Made by a program: the position numbers and the translations under genes. The notes below the pieces were generated by a model. It made no database searches. It was not told the DNA's origin and worked only from the letters and a program-made list of their open reading frames with translations. 64,000 nucleotides of DNA from Fodinibacter sp963800505 (GTDB lineage: Bacteria > Actinomycetota > Actinomycetes > Actinomycetales > Dermatophilaceae), in the NCBI GenBank assembly GCA_963800505.1, contig CAWDBL010000006.1, forward strand, positions 75,025-139,024, given 5' to 3'. Below are positions 16,748 through 25,948 of this stretch, piece by piece. Positions within the stretch are counted from its first letter, which is position 1, and each line of letters begins with the position of its first letter.

Positions 16748-18442
16748 TCAGTCGAGGTAGTCGCGCAGGGCCTGGCTGCGGCTGGGGTGCCGCAGCTTGC
16801 TCATCGTCTTGGACTCGATCTGGCGGATCCGCTCGCGGGTCACGCCGTAGACCTTGCCGATCTCGTCGAGGGTCTTCGGCTGGCCGTCGGTGAGGCCGAA
16901 CCGCATCGAGACCACGCCGGCCTCGCGCTCGGACAGGGTGTCGAGCACGCTGTGCAGCTGCTCCTGCAGGAGCGTGAAGCTGACGGCGTCGGCCGGCACC
17001 ACGGCCTCGGAGTCCTCGATGAGGTCACCGAACTCGCTGTCGCCGTCCTCGCCGAGCGGGGTGTGCAGCGAGATGGGCTCCCGGCCGTACTTCTGCACCT
17101 CGACGACCTTCTCGGGCGTCATGTCGAGCTCCTTGGCGAGCTCCTCCGGGGTGGGCTCGCGCCCGAGGTCCTGGAGCATCTGGCGCTGCACACGGGCCAG
17201 CTTGTTGATGACCTCGACCATGTGCACGGGGATGCGGATGGTGCGGGCCTGGTCGGCCATCGCCCGGGTGATCGCCTGGCGGATCCACCACGTGGCGTAG
17301 GTCGAGAACTTGTAACCCTTGGTGTAGTCGAACTTCTCGACCGCACGGATCAGGCCGAGGTTGCCCTCCTGGATCAGGTCGAGGAAGAGCATGCCGCGAC
17401 CCGTGTAGCGCTTGGCGAGGCTGACCACGAGGCGAAGGTTGGCCTCGAGCAGGTGGTTCTTGGCCTTCTTGCCGTCCTGGGCGATCCACCACAGCTCGCG
17501 CTTGAGCTTCATGTCGAGCTTCTCGCCCGAGTTGAGCTTCTCCTCGGCGAACAGGCCGGCCTCGATGCGCTTGGCGAGCTCGACCTCCTGCTCGGCGTTG
17601 AGCAGGGCGACCTTGCCGATCTGCTTGAGGTAGTCCTTGACCGGGTCGGCGGTGGCGCCGGCGGTGACGACCTGCTGCACCGGGGCGTCGTCCTCGTCGT
17701 CGTCGCGCAGCACGAAGCCACCGGACTCGGTCTCGGCCTCGGCGGGCTTGGCCGGGGTCTCGCCGTCCTCGTCGTCGCTGTCGGCCAGGTCGACGACCGC
17801 GGCGACGACGACGTCCTCGACCACGACGTCCTTGAGGTCCTCGGGAGCGACGTCCTCGTCGTCGGCGCCCTTGGCCGCCTTGGCAGCAGCAGCGGTCTTG
17901 CGCGGAGCAGTCTTCTTGGCAGCCGTGGTCTTCGCGGCCGCGGGGGTGTCGCCGGCCGCCGCGGCGGCGGCCTTGCGAGTCGTCGTCGCCTTGGCGGGTG
18001 CAGCCTTGGTGGCCGCCGCGCTCTTCGCCGCGGGGGCGGCCTTCGCCGGGGCGGACTTGGCCGGCGCGGTCTTGGCGGGGGCCGCCTTCGTGGCAGCCGC
18101 CTTGGCCGGAGCGGCCTTCGTGGTCGCCCGGGCCGCCGTCTTGGCGGTCGTGCCGGTCGTCGCCCGGCTGGACGCGACGGTCTTCTTGGCCGTGCTCGTT
18201 GCGGCGGCGACGCCGGTGCTGGCGGAGTCCATGGCCACGGTGATGCCCTGCTCGCCGAGGGCCCGCAGCACGACGCGTCCGCGGGCGGCGCGCACGTCAG
18301 CGGCGCGCATGGCCTCGGCCACCTCAGCGCCCGTCAGCGAGCCTGTCGTGGAGCCCTTTCGGACGAGGGACTGCAAGGCCTTGTGGGAGAACTCCGGAGG
18401 GAGTGCACTCGTCTCGGAAGGCTTGTTGGACACAGGCGACAC
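16748..18442 (-). CDS. sigA: Primary RNA polymerase sigma factor (SigA/HrdB/RpoD)
   Basis: Principal housekeeping sigma-70 factor, 564 residues. An acidic and Ala/Lys-rich N-terminus with histone-tail-like AAPAKAA repeats covers about residues 75-190. Region 1.2 (DPVKDYLKQIGKVALLN) comes next, then region 2 with GLIRAVEKFDYTKGYKFSTY and WWIRQAITRA, region 3, and region 4 with DEIGKVYGVTRERIRQIE near the C-terminus. The GTG at 18442 has AAAGG six bases upstream; a GTG three codons later is possible. A consensus -10 (TATAAT) lies at 18582-18587, leaving a leader of roughly 130 bases. Confidence 0.96.
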   Translation of the reverse strand: MSPVSNKPSETSALPPEFSHKALQSLVRKGSTTGSLTGAEVAEAMRAADVRAARGRVVLRALGEQGITVAMDSASTGVAAATSTAKKTVASSRATTGTTAKTAARATTKAAPAKAAATKAAPAKTAPAKSAPAKAAPAAKSAAATKAAPAKATTTRKAAAAAAGDTPAAAKTTAAKKTAPRKTAAAAKAAKGADDEDVAPEDLKDVVVEDVVVAAVVDLADSDDEDGETPAKPAEAETESGGFVLRDDDEDDAPVQQVVTAGATADPVKDYLKQIGKVALLNAEQEVELAKRIEAGLFAEEKLNSGEKLDMKLKRELWWIAQDGKKAKNHLLEANLRLVVSLAKRYTGRGMLFLDLIQEGNLGLIRAVEKFDYTKGYKFSTYATWWIRQAITRAMADQARTIRIPVHMVEVINKLARVQRQMLQDLGREPTPEELAKELDMTPEKVVEVQKYGREPISLHTPLGEDGDSEFGDLIEDSEAVVPADAVSFTLLQEQLHSVLDTLSEREAGVVSMRFGLTDGQPKTLDEIGKVYGVTRERIRQIESKTMSKLRHPSRSQALRDYLD

Positions 18443-18581
18443 CGACTACCTTTCGTCGCGGATGGCCACATTCCGAGGGCGCGCGAGCGGCCGGCCGGAA
18501 GCGGCGGGGAAGGTCCTGTGCGACACCGTGTCGAAGGGCCGGGGGATGCTCGGCCGGGGTGGTGACGAGGTGCGCACCACC

Positions 18582-18587
18582 ATTATA
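18582..18587 (-). promoter_or_regulatory. -10 element of the primary sigma factor gene
   Basis: On the minus strand the sequence reads CGCGTTTTATAATGG, a perfect TATAAT that stands out in this GC-rich window. It lies about 140 bp upstream of the sigma factor GTG. No convincing -35 box is seen 16-18 bp further upstream (TGCTCG is the best). The remaining spacer of this intergenic region (18443-18711) shows no gene. Confidence 0.6.
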
Positions 18588-18711
18588 AAACGCGAAGGGC
18601 CCATCGAGCACATCCCCCCGCCCAAACGGCATCCGCGTGGCGCTGGCGGTGCGGCCTGGCACAGCCCTGCGGGCGGGCGGTGCACGGTCTCCCCCGCGAC
18701 GTCGGGTGCGG

Positions 18712-19107
18712 TCAGCCCTTGACGGCGAGCACGGCGCACGGCGCGTCGAGCAGGATCCGCTGCGCGTTCGAGCCGAGGATCAGCTTGCCCACCGGGGTGC
18801 GGCGGCGCAGGCCGATGACGATGAGGTCGGCGTCGGTCTCGTTGGCCACCGAGATGAGGTCCTCGGCCGGCTCGTTGCCGCGCACCAGCTGGCGCACCTC
18901 GAGCTCGAGGCCGTTGCCGCCCAGCTCGTCCTTGACCCGCTGGAGCTCGGCCTCGGCGGCCTGGGTGGTCTCGTCGTCGAAGTCGCGACCCCCTCGGTTG
19001 GAGTTGATGACCACGAGCCGTGATCGGCGTGTCTTCGCCTCCTCAACCGAACGGGCGAGGGCGGCCCGCCCCTCCTTCGTGGGAACGAACCCGACGACGA
19101 TGGTCAC
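18712..19107 (-). CDS. Universal stress protein (UspA family)
   Basis: Single-domain Usp of 131 residues. It starts MTIVVGFVPTKEG at a GTG preceded by AGGAGGAGATC. The C-terminal part GLRRRTPVGKLILGSNAQRI matches the ATP-binding G-x2-G-x9-G-S/N region of the ATP-type Usp subgroup, followed by the terminal strand APCAVLAVKG. It may act in stress survival or dormancy, as in other actinobacteria, but no specific partner is visible. It stands alone between the sigma factor and metX. Confidence 0.92.
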   Translation of the reverse strand: MTIVVGFVPTKEGRAALARSVEEAKTRRSRLVVINSNRGGRDFDDETTQAAEAELQRVKDELGGNGLELEVRQLVRGNEPAEDLISVANETDADLIVIGLRRRTPVGKLILGSNAQRILLDAPCAVLAVKG

Positions 19108-19170
19108 GATCTCCTCCTGAGGGCAGACGGACGTTGTCTACGTCAGGCACGTTACCGCAGGAGGAGCGGC

Positions 19171-20301
19171 TCAGGCCTCGCTCAGGGCACGGGCAATGAC
19201 CCCGCCCACCTGCTCGGTCTCGACGAGGAAGCCGTCGTGGCCGTGGCGTGACTCGATGACCGACAACACCGACCCGTCATGGGCGTCGACGATCTCGTGC
19301 GAGAGCCGCAGCGGGTAGAGCCGGTCGGTCGTCACGCCCGCCACGTGCAACGCGCCGGCGTAGCCGGCCAGGGCAGCCGCGAGGCCACCGCGACCCCGGC
19401 CGACGTCGTGGCTGTTCATCGCCTCGGTGAGCACGGCGTAGCTGTTGGGGTCGAAGCGGCGCGCCAGCTTGGCGGCGTGGTGGTCGAGGTAGCTCTCGAC
19501 GTCGTAGCGCCCGCCGCCCCCGAGCGGGTCCTCCCCGACCCGGGGCCGGCGCCCGAACCGGTCGTCGAGCTCGGCCTCGTGGCGGTAGGTGGTGTGCGCG
19601 ATCCGCCGGGCGATGCCCATGCCCACGACCGGCCACTCGTCGCGGCCGTAGTAGTCGCCGCCGTTGAAGGCCGGGTCGGACCGGATCGCGAGCAGCTGTG
19701 GCTGGCACCAGGCCACCTGGTCGGCGGTGGCGTAGGGCGTGGAGGCGAGCACGAGGGCACGGTCGACCCGCCCGGGGTGCCCGGCGACCCACTCGAGCAC
19801 CCGCATCCCACCCATCGAGCCGCCGAGCACGCCGTGCCAGCGCGGGATGCCGAGCGCGTCCGCCAGGGCGACCTCGGCCGCGACCTGGTCGCGGATGGTG
19901 ACGAACGGGAACCGGCCGCCCCACGGACGCCCGTGCGGGTCGGGCGAGGAGGGGCCCGTCGTGCCTTGGCACCCGCCGAGGACGTTGCTCGCGACGACGA
20001 ACAGGTGGTTGGTGTCGAGCGGTGCGCCGGGACCGATCAGGCCGGGCCACCAGCCCGGCGACGGGTGCCCGGGCCCGGAGTCACCCACGACGTGGGAGTC
20101 ACCGGTCAGCGCGTGCTCGACGAGCACGGCGTTGTCCCCGGACGGCGACAGCGTGCCCCAGGTCTCGTAGGCGATGGTCACGTCGGGCAGCACGCCGCCG
20201 CGCTCCAGCGCCAGGTCCCCGATGGCAGCGAAGCGGCGGTCGCCGACGGGGTCACCGGGACGCCAGACCGCCGCGGTCGACCTCGTCCGGGTGGCCGTCA
20301 T
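19171..20301 (-). CDS. metX: Homoserine O-acetyltransferase MetX
   Basis: Acylates homoserine with acetyl-CoA, the committing step of methionine synthesis by direct sulfhydrylation. It has 376 residues with an alpha/beta-hydrolase fold: nucleophile elbow GGSMGG with Ser at 162, conserved NVLGGCQGTTGPSS near 106-119, and the catalytic His in ESRHGHDGFLVE near the C-terminus. I start at the ATG at 20301 with GAGGAG eight bases upstream, not at the upstream open frame, because that part is the SAM-IV riboswitch leader. Its product is the substrate of MetY at 31.9-33.2 kb. Substrate specificity (acetyl or succinyl) cannot be proven from sequence. Confidence 0.94.
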   Translation of the reverse strand: MTATRTRSTAAVWRPGDPVGDRRFAAIGDLALERGGVLPDVTIAYETWGTLSPSGDNAVLVEHALTGDSHVVGDSGPGHPSPGWWPGLIGPGAPLDTNHLFVVASNVLGGCQGTTGPSSPDPHGRPWGGRFPFVTIRDQVAAEVALADALGIPRWHGVLGGSMGGMRVLEWVAGHPGRVDRALVLASTPYATADQVAWCQPQLLAIRSDPAFNGGDYYGRDEWPVVGMGIARRIAHTTYRHEAELDDRFGRRPRVGEDPLGGGGRYDVESYLDHHAAKLARRFDPNSYAVLTEAMNSHDVGRGRGGLAAALAGYAGALHVAGVTTDRLYPLRLSHEIVDAHDGSVLSVIESRHGHDGFLVETEQVGGVIARALSEA

Positions 20302-20349
20302 GACAAAAGCTCCTCGTGCTCGCGCTTGCCACACCGTGCGGTGCGGCCA

Positions 20350-20428
20350 GGTCATCACCCGGGGCACCCCACCGCGAGGAGGGTTGCCGCCCAGCAAACC
20401 GGGGTTTGGCACTGGGACTCATGACCGG
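20350..20428 (-). ncRNA. SAM-IV riboswitch upstream of metX
   Basis: On the minus strand the element opens with GGTCATGAGT and closes with GGTGATGACC (P1 pairing). Inside are CAGTGCCAAACCCCGG, a hairpin around GCTGGGCGGCAACCCTCC, and GGTGGGGTGCCCCGGGTGA, the pseudoknot block typical of SAM-IV. It is almost superimposable on the copy before metY. SAM binding should reduce metX expression. A possible -10, TAGCAT, sits seven bases before the first G. The expression platform is probably the 48 bp between the aptamer and the ATG. Confidence 0.9.
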
Positions 20429-20526
20429 CATCCATGCTACCCGCGCCCACCGGCGGCCGGGCGAGCGTTCCGAGTGACGGTCACGGCCAGCCGACCGAAG
20501 CGTCATCCGGGGAGTCCGCCTCGCCC

Positions 20527-21663
20527 TCAGCCCACCTCCCCCAGGGTGCTCGGCCGTTCGGGCCGCGCGGTGACCGGCGGCAACCGCAGACCCACCTCGA
20601 CCAGCTGCACGAGCAGCTGCGCCAGCCGGTAGTCGGGCGCGAGGCGCAGCGCGCGCTCGACGGCGGCCCGGGCGATCGCGCCGTCACCGCCGACCCAGGC
20701 CACGTGGGCCGCGACCGTGCACGCGGCTGCCGCCTGGTCAGGGCACTCGTCGGGCACGGACCTGCACAACGCCAGCAGGCGGTGCAGGAGGTCGTCGCGC
20801 TCGACCGACATCCGATGGCGCTCGGCCTCCGAGTGAGCGGCACCGTCTCGAGCGAGGGACAGCGCGGGCTGCTGCGGTGCGCTCAGGCCCATGCCACCCC
20901 ACGTCGGCAGGGACGAGCCGAGCAGTGCCAGCACGGTGCGGTCGATCTTGTCGGTCGGCAGGACGGAGGGCACGAGCCAGGCGATCAGCCCGTCGCGCCA
21001 CGGGATGTCGGCCAGCCCGAGCGCCAGGTCGGCCACGACCGCTGGGTCCAGGGACCGGCGTCCCTTCTCGCCCCGGTCCAGCAGCGCGCTCCACGCGGCG
21101 ACAGAGCGACGCCGGCGGCGCGGCATTCGCGCTCTCGACGCCACGGCTCTGGCGACCCCCAGGCACCGCCACGGCTCGGGGGCGACCAGCCCCTCCACGT
21201 CGGCCCGGGAGCGCAGCGGGGACCGTCCCAGCGCGACGTACTCCGCCACTCCGGGGACGTCGGCGGGGTCGGGCAGCTCGACGCCCTCGGGCGGGCAGCA
21301 CGGCTCGGAGCAGATCGGTGAGTAGCGGCGCCCGTCGCGGACCACTGCCACGTCGACGACGTCGATGTGCGCCTGCTCGAGCTGCTCGACGAGGTCGAGG
21401 AGCAGGGGCTGGCTGGTGTCGGGTGCGTCTTCGTACCCGACGACGATGACCGACGTGGCACCGTCTCGCACGAGCGGGCCCATGAGGGACGCCACGACCT
21501 CGCCGACGAACGGCTCGGGTGGGAGGTCGGCGCGGGCGACCAGGCCCACGCGTTTTCCCCGGAGGGAGACGACCACGACGCTGTCGTGGGGGTGGTAGCC
21601 CAGCTGGTAGGGCAGGATCGCGACGACGTCGCCGGGGCCTCGGAGGGTGATGTCTGCTGTCAT
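20527..21663 (-). CDS. DUF4192 domain protein
   Basis: Actinobacterial family of unknown function, 378 residues. The N-terminal half starts MTADITLRGPGDVVAILPYQ and contains GYHPHDSVVVVSL, the signature by which I recognise DUF4192. The C-terminal half is helical with TPR-like spacing (AAVERALRLAPDYRLAQLLVQ). The ATG at 21663 is chosen; a GTG nine bases upstream is possible. No membrane segment or catalytic motif is apparent. It is flanked by spacers and seems monocistronic. Confidence 0.85.
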   Translation of the reverse strand: MTADITLRGPGDVVAILPYQLGYHPHDSVVVVSLRGKRVGLVARADLPPEPFVGEVVASLMGPLVRDGATSVIVVGYEDAPDTSQPLLLDLVEQLEQAHIDVVDVAVVRDGRRYSPICSEPCCPPEGVELPDPADVPGVAEYVALGRSPLRSRADVEGLVAPEPWRCLGVARAVASRARMPRRRRRSVAAWSALLDRGEKGRRSLDPAVVADLALGLADIPWRDGLIAWLVPSVLPTDKIDRTVLALLGSSLPTWGGMGLSAPQQPALSLARDGAAHSEAERHRMSVERDDLLHRLLALCRSVPDECPDQAAAACTVAAHVAWVGGDGAIARAAVERALRLAPDYRLAQLLVQLVEVGLRLPPVTARPERPSTLGEVG

Positions 21664-21825
21664 GCCGACCACCGTGTCGATGTCGGTCAGCCGGGGCCAG
21701 AGGCACGAGATCGCCTGTGGACAACGGCTCGGCCGCCCGACCTGTGGACGACGACGCGTGCTCAGCCGGCGGGTTCGAGCAACTTTCAGGGACTATCGGG
21801 CAGTGCGCTCAGCGGGTGACGCGGC

Positions 21826-22293
21826 TCAGCGCACGACGTCGCCGGGGACGGTCTGGCCCGCCGCGGGCCGGGTGGCACCGTCGGACGCGCCGGTGGGGCC
21901 GCCGGCAGGGGGATACGACGCGCCACCGGCAGCGCCGCCACTCGAAGCTGACGGGGCGCCCACGATGCCCTTCTCCCACGCCAGGAACGCCTCGGTCTCC
22001 TCGACCAGCCGGGTGGCCAACCAGCTGAGCACGAGCGCGTCATCGGCCAGACCGACGATGGGCAGCACCGCCTCGGGGATCAGGTCGAGCGGCGAGACGA
22101 GGTAGCCCGCGGCGGCCAGCATCATCAGCAGCCGGCCCTTGGACACCCCGACGTAGTCACCGTTGAACGTCGCCCGCACCATGCGGGGCACGGCGCCGGC
22201 CCGCTCTCCCATCGACGGGCCACCGGGGCGCACCGCCATCCGGACCGCACGGGCGACGGCGACGACCGACGCGAGGCGGGCGTTCCTTGACAT
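21826..22293 (-). CDS. YkvA family (DUF1232) protein
   Basis: Small protein of 155 residues with the DUF1232 core GYLVSPLDLIPEAVLPIVGL (about 63-82), a helical hairpin likely to be membrane-associated. The C-terminal 35 residues are a Gly/Ser/Pro/Ala-rich tail. The ATG at 22293 has an ideal AGGAGG with seven-base spacing. The frame stays open upstream but lacks similarity. It lies 82 bp downstream of the EcsC gene on the same strand and may be co-transcribed. Function is unknown. Confidence 0.88.
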   Translation of the reverse strand: MSRNARLASVVAVARAVRMAVRPGGPSMGERAGAVPRMVRATFNGDYVGVSKGRLLMMLAAAGYLVSPLDLIPEAVLPIVGLADDALVLSWLATRLVEETEAFLAWEKGIVGAPSASSGGAAGGASYPPAGGPTGASDGATRPAAGQTVPGDVVR

Positions 22294-22375
22294 GGGTTTT
22301 CCTCCTGGGCTGGGCTCGGGCGGCTGCGGCCCATTGTCCACGACGAACGACGAGTGGGCGCAGATTCCGGTTCCC

Positions 22376-23140
22376 TCAGGCGGACTCCACCTGCGCCGTG
22401 GAGCCGGGTGCGGACACCGCGGCCCGGGCCGGGGGGAACTCCCGCTTGGCGCTGACCGACACCCGGTGCTGCATGAACCCGTCGAGCCCGGCACCGATGA
22501 CGCCGCCGACGATCGGCACGATCTTGCCAAGCCGCACGAACATGTTCTTGCCGGCCGTCGCGAGCAGCCGGAAGCCGACGCCCTTCTGGATCACCATCAT
22601 CGCCGGGCCGGGGAGCCGCTGGGCGGCGAGGTTGCTCAGGGTGCCGCCGGGCGACGCCATCCCCGCCTTCTTGAGCAGGTCGTCGGCCTCGGCTCCCACC
22701 AGCGTGAGCAGCACCGCGGTGCGGATCTCCTCCTGGCGCAGGTCGTAGCCGCGCACCTTGGCGATCGCGGCCGTCATCCGGGTGGCGATGAGGTAGAAAC
22801 CCAGGACGTTGGCCGGCAGGGCCACCGGCAGCGTGATGAAGCCACCGGCGCTGGTGACGAAGCCGGATGCCGCGCCGAGCCGCACGTGCTGGCGCACGAT
22901 GGCGTCGACGGCCGCCTCGTGGTCGGGGTGGGAGGCCAGGGCGTCACCGGCGACCTTCTCGGCCGAGTGGAACCAGCCCTTGCCGTCGATGCCGAGGTCG
23001 AGGATGTTCTGCACCAGGCGGGTGGCCTGGTTGCCGAGCGCGCCCTCGTCCTTGGGGCCGGCCTCGGCCTGCTCCAGGGCACTGCGGACGTCCTTGACCG
23101 CCTGTCCTTCGCGGCTCCCACCGATGCCGAGCAATGCCAC
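22376..23140 (-). CDS. EcsC family protein
   Basis: The 254-residue product matches the EcsC family: VRQHVRLGAASGFVTSAGGF, then a hydrophobic segment LPVALPANVLGFYLIATRM, then EIRTAVLLTLVG, and a C-terminal Gly-rich hydrophobic IVPIVGGVIGAGLDGFMQ. In Bacillus, EcsC accompanies an ABC transporter; free-standing copies like this are common in actinobacteria and their role is not defined. The GTG start is preceded by GAGGAGG with six-base spacing. The next gene (YkvA) follows on the same strand. Confidence 0.87.
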   Translation of the reverse strand: MALLGIGGSREGQAVKDVRSALEQAEAGPKDEGALGNQATRLVQNILDLGIDGKGWFHSAEKVAGDALASHPDHEAAVDAIVRQHVRLGAASGFVTSAGGFITLPVALPANVLGFYLIATRMTAAIAKVRGYDLRQEEIRTAVLLTLVGAEADDLLKKAGMASPGGTLSNLAAQRLPGPAMMVIQKGVGFRLLATAGKNMFVRLGKIVPIVGGVIGAGLDGFMQHRVSVSAKREFPPARAAVSAPGSTAQVESA

Positions 23141-23268
23141 GTCGTCCTCCTCGGACCGTTGACGGTGGCCCCTGCGGCCACGTGTCGTCTCGTCATCCTG
23201 CCACGTCGGGAGCGCGTTCCGACCGGGCGTGACCGACGGTGACGGACCGCCCGCCTACGCTGCTCGGC

Positions 23269-24969
23269 ATGATCCCCGGAGACGTCGCGGTGCTCGCGGT
23301 CACGCCTCCGGGAGCGGGCGAGCCCAGTGCCGCTCTCCTCCATGAGGGGCAGTGCCACACCGGCCCGTTGGCGCAGGTCACGCAGCTGGCGGCGCACCTC
23401 GAGGCGGCCGCTTCCCCACGATGGGTGTGGTGGTCGGCCGAGTCGGCGGCCACCGCCTTGGTGGATGCCGGGGTGCCGGTCGCGCGCGCCTGGGACGTCG
23501 CCGAGGCGCACCGCCTCCTGAACGGCGGGTGGAGCGCCACCGCCGGCCAGTGCTGGGCGGCGGCACACGGCATCCCCGTCGACGAGGTGCCCGCTCCCCC
23601 GACCGGCGACCTGTTCGAGTTCGCGGCGAACACCCCACCCACCGCGGCCGACTCGCTCATCGACGCGGCCGGGCACCTGCGCGGCGACCACGAGGAGTGG
23701 CTGCGCGACGCCGCCCACCTACCCGCGTGGGCGCAGGCAGCGCTCGACACCGCGCACCTGCAGCACGACGCCGCCGTCGCGGGCTCGGTGCGCCTGGTGG
23801 GCACGGTGCTGTCCGAGTCGGCGGCCGCGGTGTTGTGCCTGGAGCTGCGCCGCGACGGGCTGCCCATCGACCGGGCGCGCACCGAGCAGCTGCTGGCCGA
23901 CGCGGTCGGCCCCCGTCCCGCCACCGAGGCCGACGAGGTGGCCACCCGGCGGGCCCGCGACGCGCTGGTGCTGCGGCACGCGCCCGGCCGCGAGTCGACC
24001 GACCTGCGCAACCCGGCCCAGGTGCTCGAGCTGCTGCACGCCGTGGGCGTCGACGTGCCGAACACCCGCAAGTGGGTGCTCGAGCCCTACCGCACGGTGC
24101 ACCCGCTGGTGGGGGCGCTCCTCGACTGGCGCCGCGACGAGCGCATCGCCACGACCTACGGCTACCGCTGGCTCGACGCGCACGTCGGACCCGACGACCG
24201 GCTGCGCGGGCGCTGGACCGCGTGCGACGGCGCCGCCGGACGGATGACCGCCGAGAACGGGTTGCACAACCTGCCGGCCGTGCTGCGCCCTGGGGTCGCC
24301 GCGCACGAGGGCCACGTGTTCGTGCGCGCCGACCTCGGGCAGATCGAGCCGCGGGTGCTGGCGGTGGTGTCCGGCGACCCGGCGTTCGCGGCTGCTACCC
24401 GGGCCGACGACCTCTATGCGCCGGTCGCGCACCGGCTGGGCGTCGAGCGTCCGGTGGCGAAGGTGGCGGTGCTGGCGGCGATGTACGGCCAACGCAGCGG
24501 CGCGGCCGGTGAGGCGCTCAAGGGGCTGGAGCGGGCCTACCCGGTGGCGATGGGCCTGCTCGAGCGGGCGGCGGCGGCCGGGCGGCGTGGGGAGCCGCTG
24601 CGCACGTACGGCGGGCGGCTGATCCCGACCGGCCGGTTCCTGGCTGCCAGCCCGGTCGGCGCCGACCTCGCGCTCGATGCCGCGCGGGGCCGGTTCGCGC
24701 GCAACGCGATCATCCAGGGGGCGGCGGCCGAGCTGTTCAAGGCCTGGGCCGCCACGGTGCGGGCCACCACCCGTGACCTGGGGGCACAGGTGGTGCTCTG
24801 CCTGCACGACGAGCTGCTGGTGCACGCTCCGGTCGAGCACGCCACCGAGGTGGCGGGCCGCGTCGACCGGGCGCTCGACGACGCCGCCCGGCGGTGGGCC
24901 GGGGGTGCCCCGGTGCGGTTCGTCGCCGACACCTCGGTCATCGCCCGGTGGTCCGACGCCAAGGGCTGA
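23269..24969 (+). CDS. PolA-like bifunctional 3'-5' exonuclease/DNA polymerase paralogue
   Basis: Family A DNA polymerase of 566 residues, lacking the 5' nuclease domain of PolA. Palm motif A is DLGQIEPR rather than the usual DYSQIELR. Motif B keeps R-x3-K and YG but reads KVAVLAAMYGQ. Motif C is the intact CLHDELLVHAP. The N-terminal 200 residues occupy the place of the proofreading domain, but I cannot find its DxE residues. A TACGCT hexamer lies seven bases before the ATG at 23269, which fits a leaderless start, so the GTG at 23239 is less likely. Such paralogues are widespread in actinobacteria; the role is unknown. Confidence 0.85.
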   Translation: MIPGDVAVLAVTPPGAGEPSAALLHEGQCHTGPLAQVTQLAAHLEAAASPRWVWWSAESAATALVDAGVPVARAWDVAEAHRLLNGGWSATAGQCWAAAHGIPVDEVPAPPTGDLFEFAANTPPTAADSLIDAAGHLRGDHEEWLRDAAHLPAWAQAALDTAHLQHDAAVAGSVRLVGTVLSESAAAVLCLELRRDGLPIDRARTEQLLADAVGPRPATEADEVATRRARDALVLRHAPGRESTDLRNPAQVLELLHAVGVDVPNTRKWVLEPYRTVHPLVGALLDWRRDERIATTYGYRWLDAHVGPDDRLRGRWTACDGAAGRMTAENGLHNLPAVLRPGVAAHEGHVFVRADLGQIEPRVLAVVSGDPAFAAATRADDLYAPVAHRLGVERPVAKVAVLAAMYGQRSGAAGEALKGLERAYPVAMGLLERAAAAGRRGEPLRTYGGRLIPTGRFLAASPVGADLALDAARGRFARNAIIQGAAAELFKAWAATVRATTRDLGAQVVLCLHDELLVHAPVEHATEVAGRVDRALDDAARRWAGGAPVRFVADTSVIARWSDAKG

Positions 24970-24985
24970 CGCCGAGGAATGACGA

Positions 24986-25019
24986 CGCCCCCGCCCGGAG
25001 GTCATCCGGAGCGGGGGCG
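24986..25019. terminator. Bidirectional terminator between polymerase and PAC2 genes
   Basis: Arms CGCCCCCGC and GCGGGGGCG (nine perfect pairs) enclose CCGGAGGTCATCCGGA, which itself contains a smaller CCGGA/TCCGG pairing. It lies between the two stop codons of convergent genes. Confidence 0.85.
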
Positions 25020-25030
25020 AGCGGTGTGCG

Positions 25031-25948
25031 TCAGGCCTGCTCGTCGTCGTTGACCGCGCGCAGGAAGTTCTCGAAGTCCTCGCCGAGCTCGTCGGCCGAC
25101 GGGATCTGCGAGGCCTCGGTGGCCAGCAGGCTCGGCCGCTGGCGGCCCTCGAGGTAGGTGTCGTACTGCTGCTCCAGCGCCGTGACCACCGCGCCGGCCT
25201 CCTCGTTGCCGTCGACCTCGGCGGCAATGGCCTGCTGGTTCGCCCGCGCCCGGGTGACCAGGTCGTCGTTGGGCAGGTTCAGGCCGGTGACGTCGACGAT
25301 CGCGTTGAGCGAGGCGAGGGCGCCCTCGGGCCACTCCGAGCCGGCGAGGTAGTGCGGCACGTGGATCGCGAAGCCGACCGCGTCGTGGCCGGCCTCACCG
25401 AGGCGCAGCTCGAGCAGGGCGCCGATCGACCCGGGCACCTGCACGCGCCCGAACGGGGACTCGGAGTCGCCGATGAGGGACGTGTTGGTGGCGTGGGCCG
25501 TCATCCCGACCGGGCGGGTGTGCGGCACACCCATCGGGATGCCGTGCGTGTGCACCACCAGCGTGACGCCGAGCGTCACCACGAGCTCGCGGACCGCCTC
25601 GACGACGCGCTCCCACTGGAAGTCGGGCTCGGGGCCCGTGAGCAGGTAGTAGGTCTGGCCGTCGCGGTCGGTGAGGCGGTGCAGCAGCATCGACGGGTCG
25701 TCGTACTCCACCCACCGGTTCGTGTCGAAGATCATCGCCGGGCGGCGGCCGCGGTAGTCGAGCAGCTGGTCGACGTCGAAGGAGGCCACGACCTCGGGGT
25801 CGCCGGTCTCGAGGAGGTGACCACCGAGGACGGACTGGATCTGGCCGGCGTCGATGAAGGCGCCGAGGGCGACGACCAGCACACCGGGGCGGAGCACGGT
25901 GAGGTCGGCGTCGGTCTCGAAGCGGTAGAGCGCTGAAGGGTTCTGCAC
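25031..25948 (-). CDS. PAC2 family protein
   Basis: 305 residues. The fold is recognised from LRPGVLVVALGAFIDAGQ (about 18-35), VVASFDVDQLLDYRGRRP, the LLTGPEPDFQWERVVEAV stretch, THGIPMGVPHTRP, and the C-terminal acidic tail. PAC2 proteins are related to eukaryotic proteasome assembly chaperones and are conserved in actinobacteria, where the role is not settled. The GTG start has AAAGG upstream. It is transcribed toward the terminator shared with the polymerase paralogue. Confidence 0.9.
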   Translation of the reverse strand: MQNPSALYRFETDADLTVLRPGVLVVALGAFIDAGQIQSVLGGHLLETGDPEVVASFDVDQLLDYRGRRPAMIFDTNRWVEYDDPSMLLHRLTDRDGQTYYLLTGPEPDFQWERVVEAVRELVVTLGVTLVVHTHGIPMGVPHTRPVGMTAHATNTSLIGDSESPFGRVQVPGSIGALLELRLGEAGHDAVGFAIHVPHYLAGSEWPEGALASLNAIVDVTGLNLPNDDLVTRARANQQAIAAEVDGNEEAGAVVTALEQQYDTYLEGRQRPSLLATEASQIPSADELGEDFENFLRAVNDDEQA

